Positions 44,103 through 53,055 of a DNA stretch of 64,000 nt are shown here, in pieces. The notes beneath the pieces are model-generated. The model ran no database searches and was not told the origin of the DNA. It worked only from the letters and a program-made list of their open reading frames with translations. The position numbers and the translations under genes were made by a program. Each line of letters starts with the position of its first letter. Position 1 is the stretch's first letter. The stretch comes from Paraburkholderia agricolaris (GTDB lineage: Bacteria; Pseudomonadota; Gammaproteobacteria; Burkholderiales; Burkholderiaceae): contig NZ_QPER01000002.1 of assembly GCF_009455635.1 (NCBI RefSeq), forward strand, positions 806,001 to 870,000, in the 5' to 3' direction.

Positions 44103-46897
44103 TCCGGATACGCGCTGTCCTGCTGCCGTTACTGGTTTTATCAGCGTCGCTCTGCCTGACCTGGATCGTCTGGAATCACGAACGACAGGCGAGTCGCAAA
44201 GAGCTGCGCAGCCAGTTCGAATACACCGTGAGTGATGCGGTGGGCCGCGTCGAGCAGCGCATGGCGACCTATGAACTGATGCTGCGCGGCGTGCAGAGCC
44301 TGTTTGCCGCGAACGGCACGATCGACCGCGAGCGGTTCCGGCGCTATGTGAACGCGCTCAATCTTGACGCGAATTTTTCCGGCGTCCACGGCGTCGGTGT
44401 AATCGAATGGGTGCCCGCGGCGAGTAAAGCGGCCCACATAGCGGGCATGCGTCAGGGCGGCATTCCAGACTACACGATTCATCCTGGCGGGCAGCGCACG
44501 GCTTATGCGCCGATCATTCAGCGCGAGCCTTTTGTCGGCGTTGCCCGCAGCTCGCCCGGTTTTGACACCTGGGACGAACCGATGCGGCGCGCCGCGCTGG
44601 AGAAGGCCCGTGATTCCGGCATGGCGGCCCTGTCGGGCAAGGTGAACCTCGAGGTCGGCGTGAGTCCTGACCGTCGGCCGGGTTTCATCATGTACCTGCC
44701 GATCTACGCGGCCGGCAAGGCGCAGGACGATCTCGCGCAACGCCGGGCGAACATCATTGGTTGGGTCTACGCGTCGTTCCAGATGCACGACGTGATGGCC
44801 AGTCTGTACGGCGAACAGCCACCCGGTGTCTCGCTGGCCATTTACGATGGGGTCGAGCCATTGGAGGCCGCGCTGCTGCATCGCACTTCGGAGCTAAACA
44901 ACCGGCGTGCGCCCGCGATCATCTCCGCAAATGAATATCTGGTTGTGGACGGGCATGACTGGATGCTCTCGATGAGCGCCTCCGACGAGTTCCGATCCAG
45001 ATTGGGACGCAATGCGGAGGCGTTGATTGCAGGCGCCGGCACGGGCTTGAGTTTTCTGCTGGCGCTTCTGAGCTGGCTCATGATGACGGGGCGCGAGCGC
45101 GCCATGCGGCTCGCCTCGGCGATGACACGGGAGTTGCGCGAGAACGAAGAGAAGTTTCGCGCCATTGCCGACTGCACGGTGAACCTGGAAATCTGGTGGG
45201 GACCGGATGGCAAACCTCGCTGGATCAATCCTTCGGTTGAGTACTACACGGGCTATACGGTCGCCGAATGCATGGCGATGCCCGATTTCGCCCGCACGCT
45301 GATCCATCCAGAGGACGTTTCGCGGGTTGCCCCGGAGTTTAAAAAGGGGCTTCAGGGTTCTCGCGGCGAGGATCTCGAGTTTCGTTGCGTGCGCAAGGAT
45401 GGGTCGCTGCTGTGGCTGTCGGTTTCCTGGGTGCCGATTAGCAATCAGCGGGGCGACTTCATCGGTTTTCGTACCAGCGGCCGCGACATTACCGAGCGTA
45501 AGAAGTCGGAGGAGAAAATCCGGGAGCTGGCCTTCTACGACACGCTGACCCGCTTGCCCAATCGTGCACTGCTTCTGGACCGGCTCAGGCAATCCATGGT
45601 GGCGAGCCGGGAGAACAAGGTCTGTGGCGCCCTGATGTTCATCGATCTCGATCACTTCAAAACGCTGAACGACACGCTTGGGCACGACAAAGGCGATCTG
45701 CTCCTGCGGCAGGTCGCGTATCGCCTGTCGAATAGCGTCAATGAGGCCGACACGGTCGCGCGGGTGGGGGGTGACGAGTTCGTTGTGGTGCTGGGCAAGC
45801 TGAGTCTGGATGAGGCGGTGGCCACCAGGCAAACCGAGGCGGTGGGGGAAAGAATTCTCTCCGTGCTGGGGTGTGCCTATGAGCTCAACGGCATCCAGTT
45901 CCGGAGCACCGCCAGCATAGGCGTCACAGTATTCAAGGGGGAGCAGACGTCCATCGACGAGCTTTTCAAACAGGCCGATCTCGCCATGTATCAATCGAAG
46001 GAGCGCGGCCGCAATGGCATCTGTTTCTTCGATCCGGCGATGCAGACGGCGGTGTTGAAGCGGGCCGAAATGGAGGTGGGGCTGCGCAACGCGATCGAAG
46101 AGAACCGGATTATTCTCCACTATCAGGCGCAGGTCGTCGACGGCAATTACATTACCGGTGCGGAAGCGCTGGTGCGTTGGGAGCACCCTGAACGCGGCCT
46201 GATAGCGCCAGGCGAGTTTATTCCGCTCGCCGAGGAGTCCGGGCTGATTCTCGAGATGGGGCGCAAGGTGCTGGCGTCCGCATGCGCTCAACTGGCACTG
46301 TGGGCGGCGAGCCCATCGATGGCGCATCTGTCCATGGCAGTGAACGTCAGTGCCCGGCAATTTCGCGAGCCAGATTTCGTGGACGGTGTGCTCGAGGTCA
46401 TCAACCGGACTGGAGCGAGGGCGGACCGGTTGAAGCTCGAGCTGACCGAGAGTGTTCTCGTTGAGAACGTACAGGACGTTATCGAAAAGATGAGCGCCCT
46501 GCGTGCCCGCGGTGTGACGTTCTCGCTCGACGACTTCGGGACGGGCTACTCTTCGCTGGCCTATCTGAAGCGATTGCCGTTGGACCAGTTAAAGATCGAC
46601 CGCTCGTTCGTGCGCGACATTCTGGTCGACCCCAACGACGCCGACATCGCGAGAACCATCGTCGCGCTTGCGCGAAGCTTTAACCTGGGTGTCATTGCCG
46701 AGGGGGTTGAAACCGAAGCGCAAAGAGATTTCCTTGCGGTAGCAGGCTGCCATGCCTATCAAGGGTTTCTTTTTTGCAAGCCGCTGCCGATCCAGGGTTT
46801 CGAACAGTTTGTGAGCCTGTTCAGTTCCGGGATTCGGGCGGAGGGCCAGCCGGCGAGGAATGCCGGGAGAAACGTGGGCACCGGCACGGCAACCTGA
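44099..46897 (+). CDS. CHASE-PAS-GGDEF-EAL c-di-GMP signalling protein
   Basis: 932 residues from GTG 44099, coupled to the binding protein. TM helix near residues 3-22, periplasmic CHASE domain (~40-235, with RRYVNALNLDANFSGVHGVGVIEWVP and PIIQREPFVGVARSSPGFD), second TM ~315-335, PAS (~355-475), GGDEF (GGDEF intact; the I-site position reads NEAD rather than RxxD) and EAL (EALVRWEHPE, LKLELTESVL, LDDFGTGYSS, all intact). Both catalytic domains look competent, so the output sign is unclear. Lacking the I-site, the cyclase half should not be product-inhibited in the usual way. Confidence 0.93.
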   Translation: MIRIRAVLLPLLVLSASLCLTWIVWNHERQASRKELRSQFEYTVSDAVGRVEQRMATYELMLRGVQSLFAANGTIDRERFRRYVNALNLDANFSGVHGVGVIEWVPAASKAAHIAGMRQGGIPDYTIHPGGQRTAYAPIIQREPFVGVARSSPGFDTWDEPMRRAALEKARDSGMAALSGKVNLEVGVSPDRRPGFIMYLPIYAAGKAQDDLAQRRANIIGWVYASFQMHDVMASLYGEQPPGVSLAIYDGVEPLEAALLHRTSELNNRRAPAIISANEYLVVDGHDWMLSMSASDEFRSRLGRNAEALIAGAGTGLSFLLALLSWLMMTGRERAMRLASAMTRELRENEEKFRAIADCTVNLEIWWGPDGKPRWINPSVEYYTGYTVAECMAMPDFARTLIHPEDVSRVAPEFKKGLQGSRGEDLEFRCVRKDGSLLWLSVSWVPISNQRGDFIGFRTSGRDITERKKSEEKIRELAFYDTLTRLPNRALLLDRLRQSMVASRENKVCGALMFIDLDHFKTLNDTLGHDKGDLLLRQVAYRLSNSVNEADTVARVGGDEFVVVLGKLSLDEAVATRQTEAVGERILSVLGCAYELNGIQFRSTASIGVTVFKGEQTSIDELFKQADLAMYQSKERGRNGICFFDPAMQTAVLKRAEMEVGLRNAIEENRIILHYQAQVVDGNYITGAEALVRWEHPERGLIAPGEFIPLAEESGLILEMGRKVLASACAQLALWAASPSMAHLSMAVNVSARQFREPDFVDGVLEVINRTGARADRLKLELTESVLVENVQDVIEKMSALRARGVTFSLDDFGTGYSSLAYLKRLPLDQLKIDRSFVRDILVDPNDADIARTIVALARSFNLGVIAEGVETEAQRDFLAVAGCHAYQGFLFCKPLPIQGFEQFVSLFSSGIRAEGQPARNAGRNVGTGTAT

Positions 46898-47110
46898 TCG
46901 GCACCTTCGTGGTCGCACATCTGCGCAAGCATCTACTGCTAACGATTCCGGTTCTCATTTTTAACGTTGCACGGGCAATCCACTATGCTGGACTGGTAGC
47001 AACGGCCATTCGCGCGTCGACGGTTGAGCTGTAAGTCGCATCAGACGGAACAGGATGCCTGAGCACCCCTCGCGCTTTTATCGCGCGGCGTCACCATTCA
47101 AGGAGGCGAT

Positions 47111-47587
47111 ATGCAAGGAGACCCCAAGGTTCTCGAATATCTGAACGCTCAGCTGAAGAACGAACTGAGCGCGATCAACCAGTATTTCCTGCATGCCAGA
47201 ATGTACGGGCACTGGGGCCTGAAAAGCCTTGAGAAGCACGAGTATGACGAATCAATCGGCGAGATGAAGCATGCGGACCTGTTGATCGAACGCATCTTCA
47301 TGCTGGACGGCTTGCCCAATCTGCAGGACCTGCATAAGTTGCTGATTGGTGAGGATACGAAAGAAATTCTTGAGTGCGATCTCAAACTCGAGCAGGCGTC
47401 GCAGACAACTTGTAAGGAAGCGATCGCATACTGCGAGACGGTTCGCGACTTCGTCTCGCGCGACATCATCACCCATATTCTCGACGATACGGAAGATCAT
47501 ATCGACTGGCTCGAAACGAATCTGGCCTTGATCGATAAGGTCGGGATTCAGAATTATCAGCAATCGGGAATGGATTCAGTTAGCTGA
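47111..47587 (+). CDS. bfr: Bacterioferritin
   Basis: 158 residues, the family length. Ferroxidase ligands Glu18, Glu51, His54, Glu94, Glu127 and His130 fit the sequence, and the haem-axial Met52 is in [13 protein letters not shown]. Forms a 24-mer cytoplasmic shell that oxidises Fe2+ and stores it. AAGGAGG precedes the ATG. It stands alone; the Bfd ferredoxin usually paired with it is absent, and the downstream ferredoxin gene is convergent and of another type (two 4Fe-4S). Confidence 0.96.
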   Translation: MQGDPKVLEYLNAQLKNELSAINQYFLHARMYGHWGLKSLEKHEYDESIGEMKHADLLIERIFMLDGLPNLQDLHKLLIGEDTKEILECDLKLEQASQTTCKEAIAYCETVRDFVSRDIITHILDDTEDHIDWLETNLALIDKVGIQNYQQSGMDSVS

Positions 47588-47606
47588 GACCGCGGTGCCC
47601 GCGGTC
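47588..47606 (+). terminator. Hairpin after bfr
   Basis: GACCGCGG-TGC-CCGCGGTC, a perfect 8-bp stem right at the bfr stop. No T-run follows, so strength is uncertain. From 47608 to 47675 comes a degenerate run of TGCCTG motifs (about five). Confidence 0.45.
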
Positions 47607-47699
47607 CCGGCTCTGCGCCTGCTTGCAACTGCCTGTAGCTGCCTGCGCTTATCTGTGTTTGCCTGCGTTTGCCTGAGTGATGCGTGGCAACACACGACC

Positions 47700-48002
47700 T
47701 CATGGCGCCCCGATCCTGGCTAACGTAATGGCATGTTCGGGGCATGCGCTTACGCACAGGCCACACGCCCGGCATGCATCGGCGTTGGGCGTGTACGCGA
47801 CTTTCATGCCGTGTACGCGCAGCTTGAATCGGTTCAGCGCGCCCAACTGCTGATAGTCCGCCGTATCGATCCGGCGGATTTCGAATACGTCTTCGGGGCA
47901 GACGATGGCGCAATCGCCCTTGCCTTCGCACCGCTTCAGATTGACCACGGGAGCGATCACGCCTGCGGGCTGCTTGCAAGCGGATGTAGATGCGCGGCTC
48001 AT
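47700..48002 (-). CDS. Two-cluster 4Fe-4S ferredoxin-like protein
   Basis: 100 residues with two cluster motifs: CEGKGDCAIVCPEDVF (the first spacing unusual for a classical CxxCxxCxxxCP) and CRACGLCVSACPEHAI. Between them is an insertion (RRIDTADYQQLGALNRFKLRVHGMKVAYTPNADA). Soluble electron carrier. Third gene of a sigma/membrane protein/ferredoxin unit; its ATG overlaps the stop of the membrane protein (ATGA). Confidence 0.85.
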   Translation of the reverse strand: MSRASTSACKQPAGVIAPVVNLKRCEGKGDCAIVCPEDVFEIRRIDTADYQQLGALNRFKLRVHGMKVAYTPNADACRACGLCVSACPEHAITLARIGAP

Positions 48003-48313
48003 GCTTCGTCCTCGTGACGCTTGCCGTCAAAGGACGCCAGGTTCTTCTGAAAGTTTTCACGCTCCTGCGGTGTCATCCGTTCCCAGCGCCGCCAGTGCCG
48101 GCGTCCATGCCAGCCGCCATGCCCGCGGAATCCGCCAAAGAGAATCCGGCTCAGGACCAGCAGGCCCAGCGCGTGCAGAAAGTCGATCGGACGGGCACCG
48201 ACGAATAGCGCGGGCATCACCCAATTCCATAGCGCCATCACCATCCATCCCAGCACGGCAACGCCCACCAGAACCAACAGTGCCTTGCCGAAGCATCTCA
48301 GTTTGAATCTCAT
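47999..48313 (-). CDS. Small membrane protein in the ECF sigma operon
   Basis: 104 residues: one or two hydrophobic segments (ALLVLVGVAVLGWMVMALWNW; FLHALGLLVLSRILFGG), then a His/Arg/Trp-rich stretch (GHGGWHGRRHWRRW) and ERMTPQERENFQKNL. Follows the sigma gene by 13 bases, the position of an anti-sigma factor, but it has no zinc-binding HxxxCxxC motif. The His-rich segment suggests metal or redox sensing. Function not known to me. Confidence 0.75.
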   Translation of the reverse strand: MRFKLRCFGKALLVLVGVAVLGWMVMALWNWVMPALFVGARPIDFLHALGLLVLSRILFGGFRGHGGWHGRRHWRRWERMTPQERENFQKNLASFDGKRHEDEA

Positions 48314-48326
48314 CTAGCTGCTCCTT

Positions 48327-48911
48327 TTAGATATCCAGTTCGTCATAGACGGCTTGCAGGCGAACGCGCAGATGCAGTACCGCGTAGCGCTTGCGGGCCA
48401 ATAGCGTGTTCACGCCGACACCGGTTTCGGATGCCAGCTCCTTGAAGCTGCGTCCTTCGAGTTCGTGGGCGACGAAGACGTCGCGCTGATTTGCCGGCAA
48501 TTCGTCGAGTGCGTCTTGCAGGGTTTCCAGCAGCACCGATCTTGCATAGACGGCTTCGGGACCGGCGTCGGTGGCCGGCAGGGCGAGATCCAGCCGATAG
48601 TCCGGGTTGTCTGCGTCGTCCTGATCGTCGGCCATGTCGGCGAGCGGTTGCTCGCGGCGCTTGCGAAAGCGGTCGATGATGCGATTTCGCGCCACGCGGA
48701 ACAGCCACGCGCTTACCTGTTCGATCGGTGCGGGGAGCCGGTAGGCTTGCACGAACTCGTGAAAGACGTCCTGCAGGATGTCTTCGGCCTCGCCCTGATC
48801 GTGCACGCGGCGCCGGATAAAATTGCCGAGTTTCGACCGCTCACGCAACACGGTTGCGGTGATGTCGTTGTCGCGTTCGATCATCGGTTTTGGGGTGCGC
48901 GGCGGTTCCAT
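48327..48911 (-). CDS. ECF sigma factor, first gene of the ferredoxin operon
   Basis: 194 residues, regions 2 and 4 only: LGNFIRRRVHDQGEAEDILQDVFHEFVQAY and VSAWLFRVARNRIIDRFRKRRE (region 2), ALDELPANQRDVFVAHELEGRSFKELASETGVGVNTLLARKRYAVLHLR (region 4). Unusually, the linker is long and acidic (ADMADDQDDADNPDYRLDLALPATDAG). It directs RNA polymerase to a stress regulon. Operon partners, a small membrane protein and a ferredoxin, hint at an envelope redox or metal stress signal. An ATG nine codons inside (MIERDND) is an alternative start. Confidence 0.9.
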   Translation of the reverse strand: MEPPRTPKPMIERDNDITATVLRERSKLGNFIRRRVHDQGEAEDILQDVFHEFVQAYRLPAPIEQVSAWLFRVARNRIIDRFRKRREQPLADMADDQDDADNPDYRLDLALPATDAGPEAVYARSVLLETLQDALDELPANQRDVFVAHELEGRSFKELASETGVGVNTLLARKRYAVLHLRVRLQAVYDELDI

Positions 48912-48969
48912 ACGTCTGTAGACGATTCACGCCTGGAAATATTGTCCGTGACGTGCAGGCTGTTTCGAA

Positions 48970-49770
48970 TCAGCCGCTACGGCGATTCTCCGGTGCTGCC
49001 ACGGCCAGGTAGCGTCCGGGCGTGGTGCCCAATGCCCGACGAAACATGTCGATAAAGGCGCTGACATTGTCGTAGCCGAGCTCGAGCGCAATCGTCGTGA
49101 CGGGAATCCCATCCGCCACCAGTTCGAGTGCGCGAAGCAGGCGGGCCTGTTGACGCCATTGCGCGAACGTCATGCCTGTTTCGGTCACAAACCGGCGGCT
49201 CAGCGTTCGCGGCGCGAGACCGGCCCATATTGCCCATTCTTCGAGGCGGCGGTTATCCGCCAGGTTGCCGCCGAGCGCGTCCGTGATGCGCACGAGCCGT
49301 GGATCGGTGGGGCTCGGCAGGCCTAGCGATTCTTCCTTTGACGCAGCGAGCTCATCGACGATGACCTCCGCAATGCGCGTCTGCGTCGCGTCGAGCTCGA
49401 TGCCTGGCCAGCTCGCGGCGCGCCGCACCGCCTCGCGCAGCAAGGGCGTCGTCTTGATTGCGCGCGCCTGCCGCGGCAGCGATTCGCAGCGCTCCTCGGT
49501 AATGAAAACACTCCACCCCGCGAAGGGGCCATAGGAGCGTACCGAGTGGACGCAATGCGGGGGAATCCAGATCGCATGGGTGGCGGGCACGACCCATTGC
49601 TGCTTGTCGAACCCGATCGATGCGAGCCCGCTCAGCGCGCCCATGAGCTGTCCGCGCGCATGACTGTGTGAGGGCGTTGCGCGCGATTCACTTTGTGTCA
49701 GTTCGGCCGCGGCGAGGAACGGACCGTCGGGCGAGCTCACGAGATCCGGTCGAATTAAGGGGGTGGTCAT
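48970..49770 (-). CDS. AraC-family regulator with cupin sensor domain
   Basis: 266 residues: N-terminal cupin (SHSHARGQLMGALSGLASIGFDKQQWVVPATHAIWIPPHCVHSVRSYG) and C-terminal double helix-turn-helix (RRLEEWAIWAGLAPRTLSRRFVTETGMTFAQWRQQARLLRALELVADGIPVTTIALELGYDNVSAFIDMFRRALGTTPGRYL). Divergent from the 49878 gene and the MDR reductase with a ~107-base gap, which it probably controls. Confidence 0.92.
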   Translation of the reverse strand: MTTPLIRPDLVSSPDGPFLAAAELTQSESRATPSHSHARGQLMGALSGLASIGFDKQQWVVPATHAIWIPPHCVHSVRSYGPFAGWSVFITEERCESLPRQARAIKTTPLLREAVRRAASWPGIELDATQTRIAEVIVDELAASKEESLGLPSPTDPRLVRITDALGGNLADNRRLEEWAIWAGLAPRTLSRRFVTETGMTFAQWRQQARLLRALELVADGIPVTTIALELGYDNVSAFIDMFRRALGTTPGRYLAVAAPENRRSG

Positions 49771-49877
49771 CGCAAGAGGTGGCGGGAATCCGGTATCGAA
49801 CGACCTTTATACCGGAGACGGGCCGGGTCTGCATCACTAAACTAGCTTCCACTTACACAACACCGGAGTGCCGCGCG

Positions 49878-50153
49878 ATGCGAGCCGAACACGTTCTCCC
49901 CGACCACGTCGATCAGGCCGATATCGATGGTGTGACAGTCCGCAAAGGCACGGTTGCCGCTTTTCTGGCCAATGCGCGCGTCTGGACCGATCCGGCCAGC
50001 ACTGACGCGGCGCGTGCTGTGGCCGCCACGGACATCGTCGCGGCACTGCCCGCCCTGCGTGCCGTCGGGCTGTTCGATGTACTCGAGATTCGCGACGTGC
50101 GGCTGCGTGACTGGATCGACTCATCGGTCGGCATACAGCGCGACATCCGCTGA
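49878..50153 (+). CDS. Hypothetical protein upstream of an MDR reductase
   Basis: 91 residues from ATG 49878 (MRAEHVLPDHVDQADIDGVTVRKGTVAAFLANARVW), ending RDVRLRDWIDSSVGIQRDIR. No signal peptide or membrane helix. GGAG lies ten bases upstream. The frame extends upstream to 49668, but that part is antisense to the AraC gene and looks non-coding. It is 38 bases before the MDR gene, likely co-transcribed. Family not recognised. Confidence 0.65.
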   Translation: MRAEHVLPDHVDQADIDGVTVRKGTVAAFLANARVWTDPASTDAARAVAATDIVAALPALRAVGLFDVLEIRDVRLRDWIDSSVGIQRDIR

Positions 50154-50191
50154 GCGGCACGCCGGTTTCACCTCGAATTCAAGGAGCCACC

Positions 50192-51145
50192 ATGAAAGCT
50201 GCAGTCGTCAAAACGGCGGGCGAACACCCTGTTTACGCCGATTTCAATCGTCCCGATCCGCGTCCGGGTCATCGTATCGTCGACGTTACGGCGTCGGCGT
50301 TGAGTCACGTCACGCGCGCGAGGGCGTCGGGCTCGCACTATTCGTCGAAGGGGGCGTTTCCGTTCGTGGCGGGAGTCGACGGCATCGGGCGTCGCGACGA
50401 TGGCCAACGCGTGTATTTCTTCGGACCGCAGGCGCCGTTCGGCGCGATGGCGCAGCAGTGCCTCGTGCCCGAAGCGAACTGCGTGCTGCTACCCGATACG
50501 ATCGACGACGTTACGGCGGCCGCCATTGCCATTCCGGGCATGTCGTCGTGGGCGGCGCTCGTCGAGCGGGCCAGGTTCGTGGCGGGTGAGACGGTGCTGA
50601 TCAACGGCGCAACGGGTACCTCCGGGCGGCTTGCCGTCCAGATCGCGAAGCATCTTGGCGCCGAAAAAATCATCGCGACGGGTCGTAACGCGGCCGTGCT
50701 AGCGTCGCTTGGGCAAGCTGGCGCGGATAGCGTCATTTCGTTAGAGCAGGACGCCGACGCGCTGAGTCATGCGTTCGAAGCGCAATTCCGGGAAGGGGTC
50801 GACGTGGTGCTGGATTACGTGTGGGGCGCCAGTGCGCTGTCCTTGCTGATTGCCGCGGCGCGGACTTTGGCTGAAGATGAAGCGCTGCGCTTCGTCCAGA
50901 TCGGCGCGATCAGCGGCGCCGATCTTCTGTTGCCGGCCGCCGTGCTGCGCGCGGCGCCGATTTCGCTGTTGGGCAGCGGTATCGGCAGCCTCCCTTTACC
51001 GCGCGTTCTGCACACCATGCAGCAGGTGCTCGATGCCACCGTGCGCGCGGGTCTGCAAATCGCGACGGAGGCTGTCCCTCTCGCGGATCTCGGTGCGCAC
51101 TGGGGAGCGCCCAGTAGCGCCCGGCGCACCGTTTTCATCCCCTAG
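50192..51145 (+). CDS. Quinone-oxidoreductase-like MDR protein
   Basis: 317-residue zinc-free medium-chain reductase. N-terminal GroES-like domain (MKAAVVKTAGEHPVYADFNRPDPRPGHRIVDVTAS), NADPH-binding Rossmann motif INGATGTSGRLAVQIAKHLGAEKIIATGRN (~137-166), then DVVLDYVWGASALSLLIAAAR. Likely reduces quinones or enones with NADPH. It forms an AraC-controlled unit with the small upstream gene. Substrate unknown. Confidence 0.88.
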   Translation: MKAAVVKTAGEHPVYADFNRPDPRPGHRIVDVTASALSHVTRARASGSHYSSKGAFPFVAGVDGIGRRDDGQRVYFFGPQAPFGAMAQQCLVPEANCVLLPDTIDDVTAAAIAIPGMSSWAALVERARFVAGETVLINGATGTSGRLAVQIAKHLGAEKIIATGRNAAVLASLGQAGADSVISLEQDADALSHAFEAQFREGVDVVLDYVWGASALSLLIAAARTLAEDEALRFVQIGAISGADLLLPAAVLRAAPISLLGSGIGSLPLPRVLHTMQQVLDATVRAGLQIATEAVPLADLGAHWGAPSSARRTVFIP

Positions 51146-51179
51146 CCGGAACGATCGACGGCGCTGCTGACCGGGTGCC

Positions 51180-52313
51180 TTACGAATTCGCTTGCCGGCT
51201 ATCGCGACAGAACCAGCGCCGCGACGTCGCGGGGGCCTGCACCACCTCCGCTACCTCTGCCACCTCGCGCCACCACTTGCCGCCACGGTGCGGCGTGCCC
51301 AGATCGAGCCGCTCGCCCATGCGAGGCGTCGCGAGCGCAATGCCCCGTGCGGCAGCGAGCCCAACCACACGCTCGTACGGTTCCTGCCAGCGATGCATCG
51401 CCAGATCGAACGTGCCGTTGTGAACCGGCACCAGCCAGCGTCCGCGCAGATCGACGTGAGCCTGTACGGTCTCGTCGGGCTGCATATGGACGTACGGCCA
51501 TTGAGCATCGTAGGCGCCGGTTTCGAGCAGCGTCACGTCAAATGGGCCGAGCCGCTCGCCGATGGTCCTGAAGCCGTCGAAGTAACCGGTGTCGCCGCTG
51601 AAGAACACGCGTAGCGCGTCGTCGACGATCACCCACGAGGCCCACAAGGTGCTGTTGCCGTCGAACAGACTGCGACCGGAGAAGTGCTGCGCCGGTGTTG
51701 CAGTAAACGACAGGCCGTCGATTTCAACGCCCTGCCACCAATCGAATTGACGCACCTTCGACGCCTCGATACCCCATTCGATCAGGCGGTCGCCGACACC
51801 CAGCGGCGTCAGGAACACGCCAGTCTTCGCGGCGAGCGCCAGCACCGTTTCGCGATCCAGGTGGTCGTAGTGATCGTGCGACAGAATCACGCCGCGCAAC
51901 GGCGGCAAGTCTTCGAGTGCAATGGGCGGGGCATGGAAGCGCTTCGGGCCGAACCGCCGGAACGGCGATGCACGCTCGGCGAAGACGGGATCGGTCAGCC
52001 AGAACTGACCACGCAGCTTGAGCAGCATGGTCGAATGCCCGAGGCGATAGAGGCTGCGGTCCGGCGCGGCGTCGAGTTGTTCGCGCGACAGCGTGTCGAC
52101 GGGCAGCGTGCCCGCCGGCACCGTGCCGTCCGGTTTGCGGAACAACAGATTCCACGCGATGCTCAGGGTCTTGCCGACACCTTCTACGGGACGCGGCTTG
52201 ACGTTTCGAAAGCGCTCGCCGTCGTGCTGAGCCGACATGTCGAACAATTCGCGCCCGCGTCGCGCCGCCGTCAGGCCCAAGGCGCGGCGAATAGAACTGG
52301 TGAACGATGCCAT
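51180..52313 (-). CDS. MBL-fold metallohydrolase (UlaG/NAPE-PLD-like)
   Basis: 377 residues. The metal site SHDHYDHLD is at 145-153, preceded by YRLGHSTMLLKL and followed by ATPAQHFSGR, SGDTGYFDG and VPVHNGTFDL, the NAPE-PLD/UlaG-like branch of the metallo-beta-lactamase fold. Hydrolyses phosphodiester or lactone-type bonds in characterised relatives; the substrate here is unknown. Divergent from a TetR gene with a clear palindrome between them, so TetR repression is likely. Confidence 0.88.
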   Translation of the reverse strand: MASFTSSIRRALGLTAARRGRELFDMSAQHDGERFRNVKPRPVEGVGKTLSIAWNLLFRKPDGTVPAGTLPVDTLSREQLDAAPDRSLYRLGHSTMLLKLRGQFWLTDPVFAERASPFRRFGPKRFHAPPIALEDLPPLRGVILSHDHYDHLDRETVLALAAKTGVFLTPLGVGDRLIEWGIEASKVRQFDWWQGVEIDGLSFTATPAQHFSGRSLFDGNSTLWASWVIVDDALRVFFSGDTGYFDGFRTIGERLGPFDVTLLETGAYDAQWPYVHMQPDETVQAHVDLRGRWLVPVHNGTFDLAMHRWQEPYERVVGLAAARGIALATPRMGERLDLGTPHRGGKWWREVAEVAEVVQAPATSRRWFCRDSRQANS

Positions 52314-52349
52314 GCAAACCGCCTCGATACAGAAAGTAGACTGTTGAGT

Positions 52350-52378
52350 GTAGTTTATTTTTGAGAAAAGTAAACTAC
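52350..52378. promoter_or_regulatory. TetR operator candidate between hydrolase and regulator
   Basis: Perfect GTAGTTTA-N13-TAAACTAC palindrome in the 83-base divergent region, 19 bases from the TetR ATG and 37 from the hydrolase start. Confidence 0.7.
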
Positions 52379-52396
52379 CCGGTGTAAAATTTAGCG

Positions 52397-53011
52397 ATGA
52401 ACACCAGTCATCCCCCTCTACGCCTGACCGACCGCAAGCGCGCTGCCATCATCGAGGCGGCCATCGAAGAATTTCTCGCGGCCGGTTTCGACGCGACCAG
52501 CATGGACCGTATCGCGGCCCGCGCGAGCGTCTCGAAGCGGACGGTCTACAACCATTTCCCCAGTAAGGAAGTGCTGTTCGCAGCGATCCTGCGGCAGTTG
52601 TGGGAATCGAGTGACACAGGCGAAGCGCCGGCTTATTCCGCCGCGCATCCATTGCGTGCGCAGTTGCTCCAGCTTCTGTTCAAAAAGCTGGGCCTATTGA
52701 ATAACGAGGCGTTCCTGGCCCTCGCGCGCGTCGCGATCGCGGCGGGCATTCATTCGCCGGAGCGCGCGCGGGAGATGGTGACCCGCATGGGTGAGCGGGA
52801 GGAGGACTTGACGGTGTGGATTCGCGCAGCCGCAGCCGATGGCCGCCTGAAGACGTCGGACCCGGTATACGCTTCGCAGCAGCTGCAGGCTCTCGTAAAA
52901 GCATTCGCTTTCTGGCCGCAGGTGACGATGGGGCAGCCGCCTCTCGGCGTGGATGAACAGAAACACGTCGCGGAATCGGCCGCCGACATGTTTCTCGCGC
53001 GCTACGCGTGA
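52397..53011 (+). CDS. TetR-family repressor
   Basis: 204 residues. Helix-turn-helix near residues 25-50: GFDATSMDRIAARASVSKRTVYNHFPSKEVLFAAIL. The C-terminal part resembles the AefR-like TetR group (LARVAIAAGIHSPERAREM). Divergent from the MBL hydrolase; probably represses it and itself through the palindrome at 52350-52378. Inducer unknown. Confidence 0.92.
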   Translation: MNTSHPPLRLTDRKRAAIIEAAIEEFLAAGFDATSMDRIAARASVSKRTVYNHFPSKEVLFAAILRQLWESSDTGEAPAYSAAHPLRAQLLQLLFKKLGLLNNEAFLALARVAIAAGIHSPERAREMVTRMGEREEDLTVWIRAAAADGRLKTSDPVYASQQLQALVKAFAFWPQVTMGQPPLGVDEQKHVAESAADMFLARYA

Positions 53012-53038
53012 CGCGTTACGCGTTACGCGTTGGCGACG

Positions 53039-53055
53039 AGACGCGTTACGCGTCT
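53039..53055. terminator. Hairpin between convergent genes
   Basis: AGACGCG-TTA-CGCGTCT, a perfect 7-bp stem whose loop is the stop codon of the minus-strand gene. It ends a cluster of ACGCGTTACGCGT repeats starting near 53004. Could stop transcription from both sides. Confidence 0.4.
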
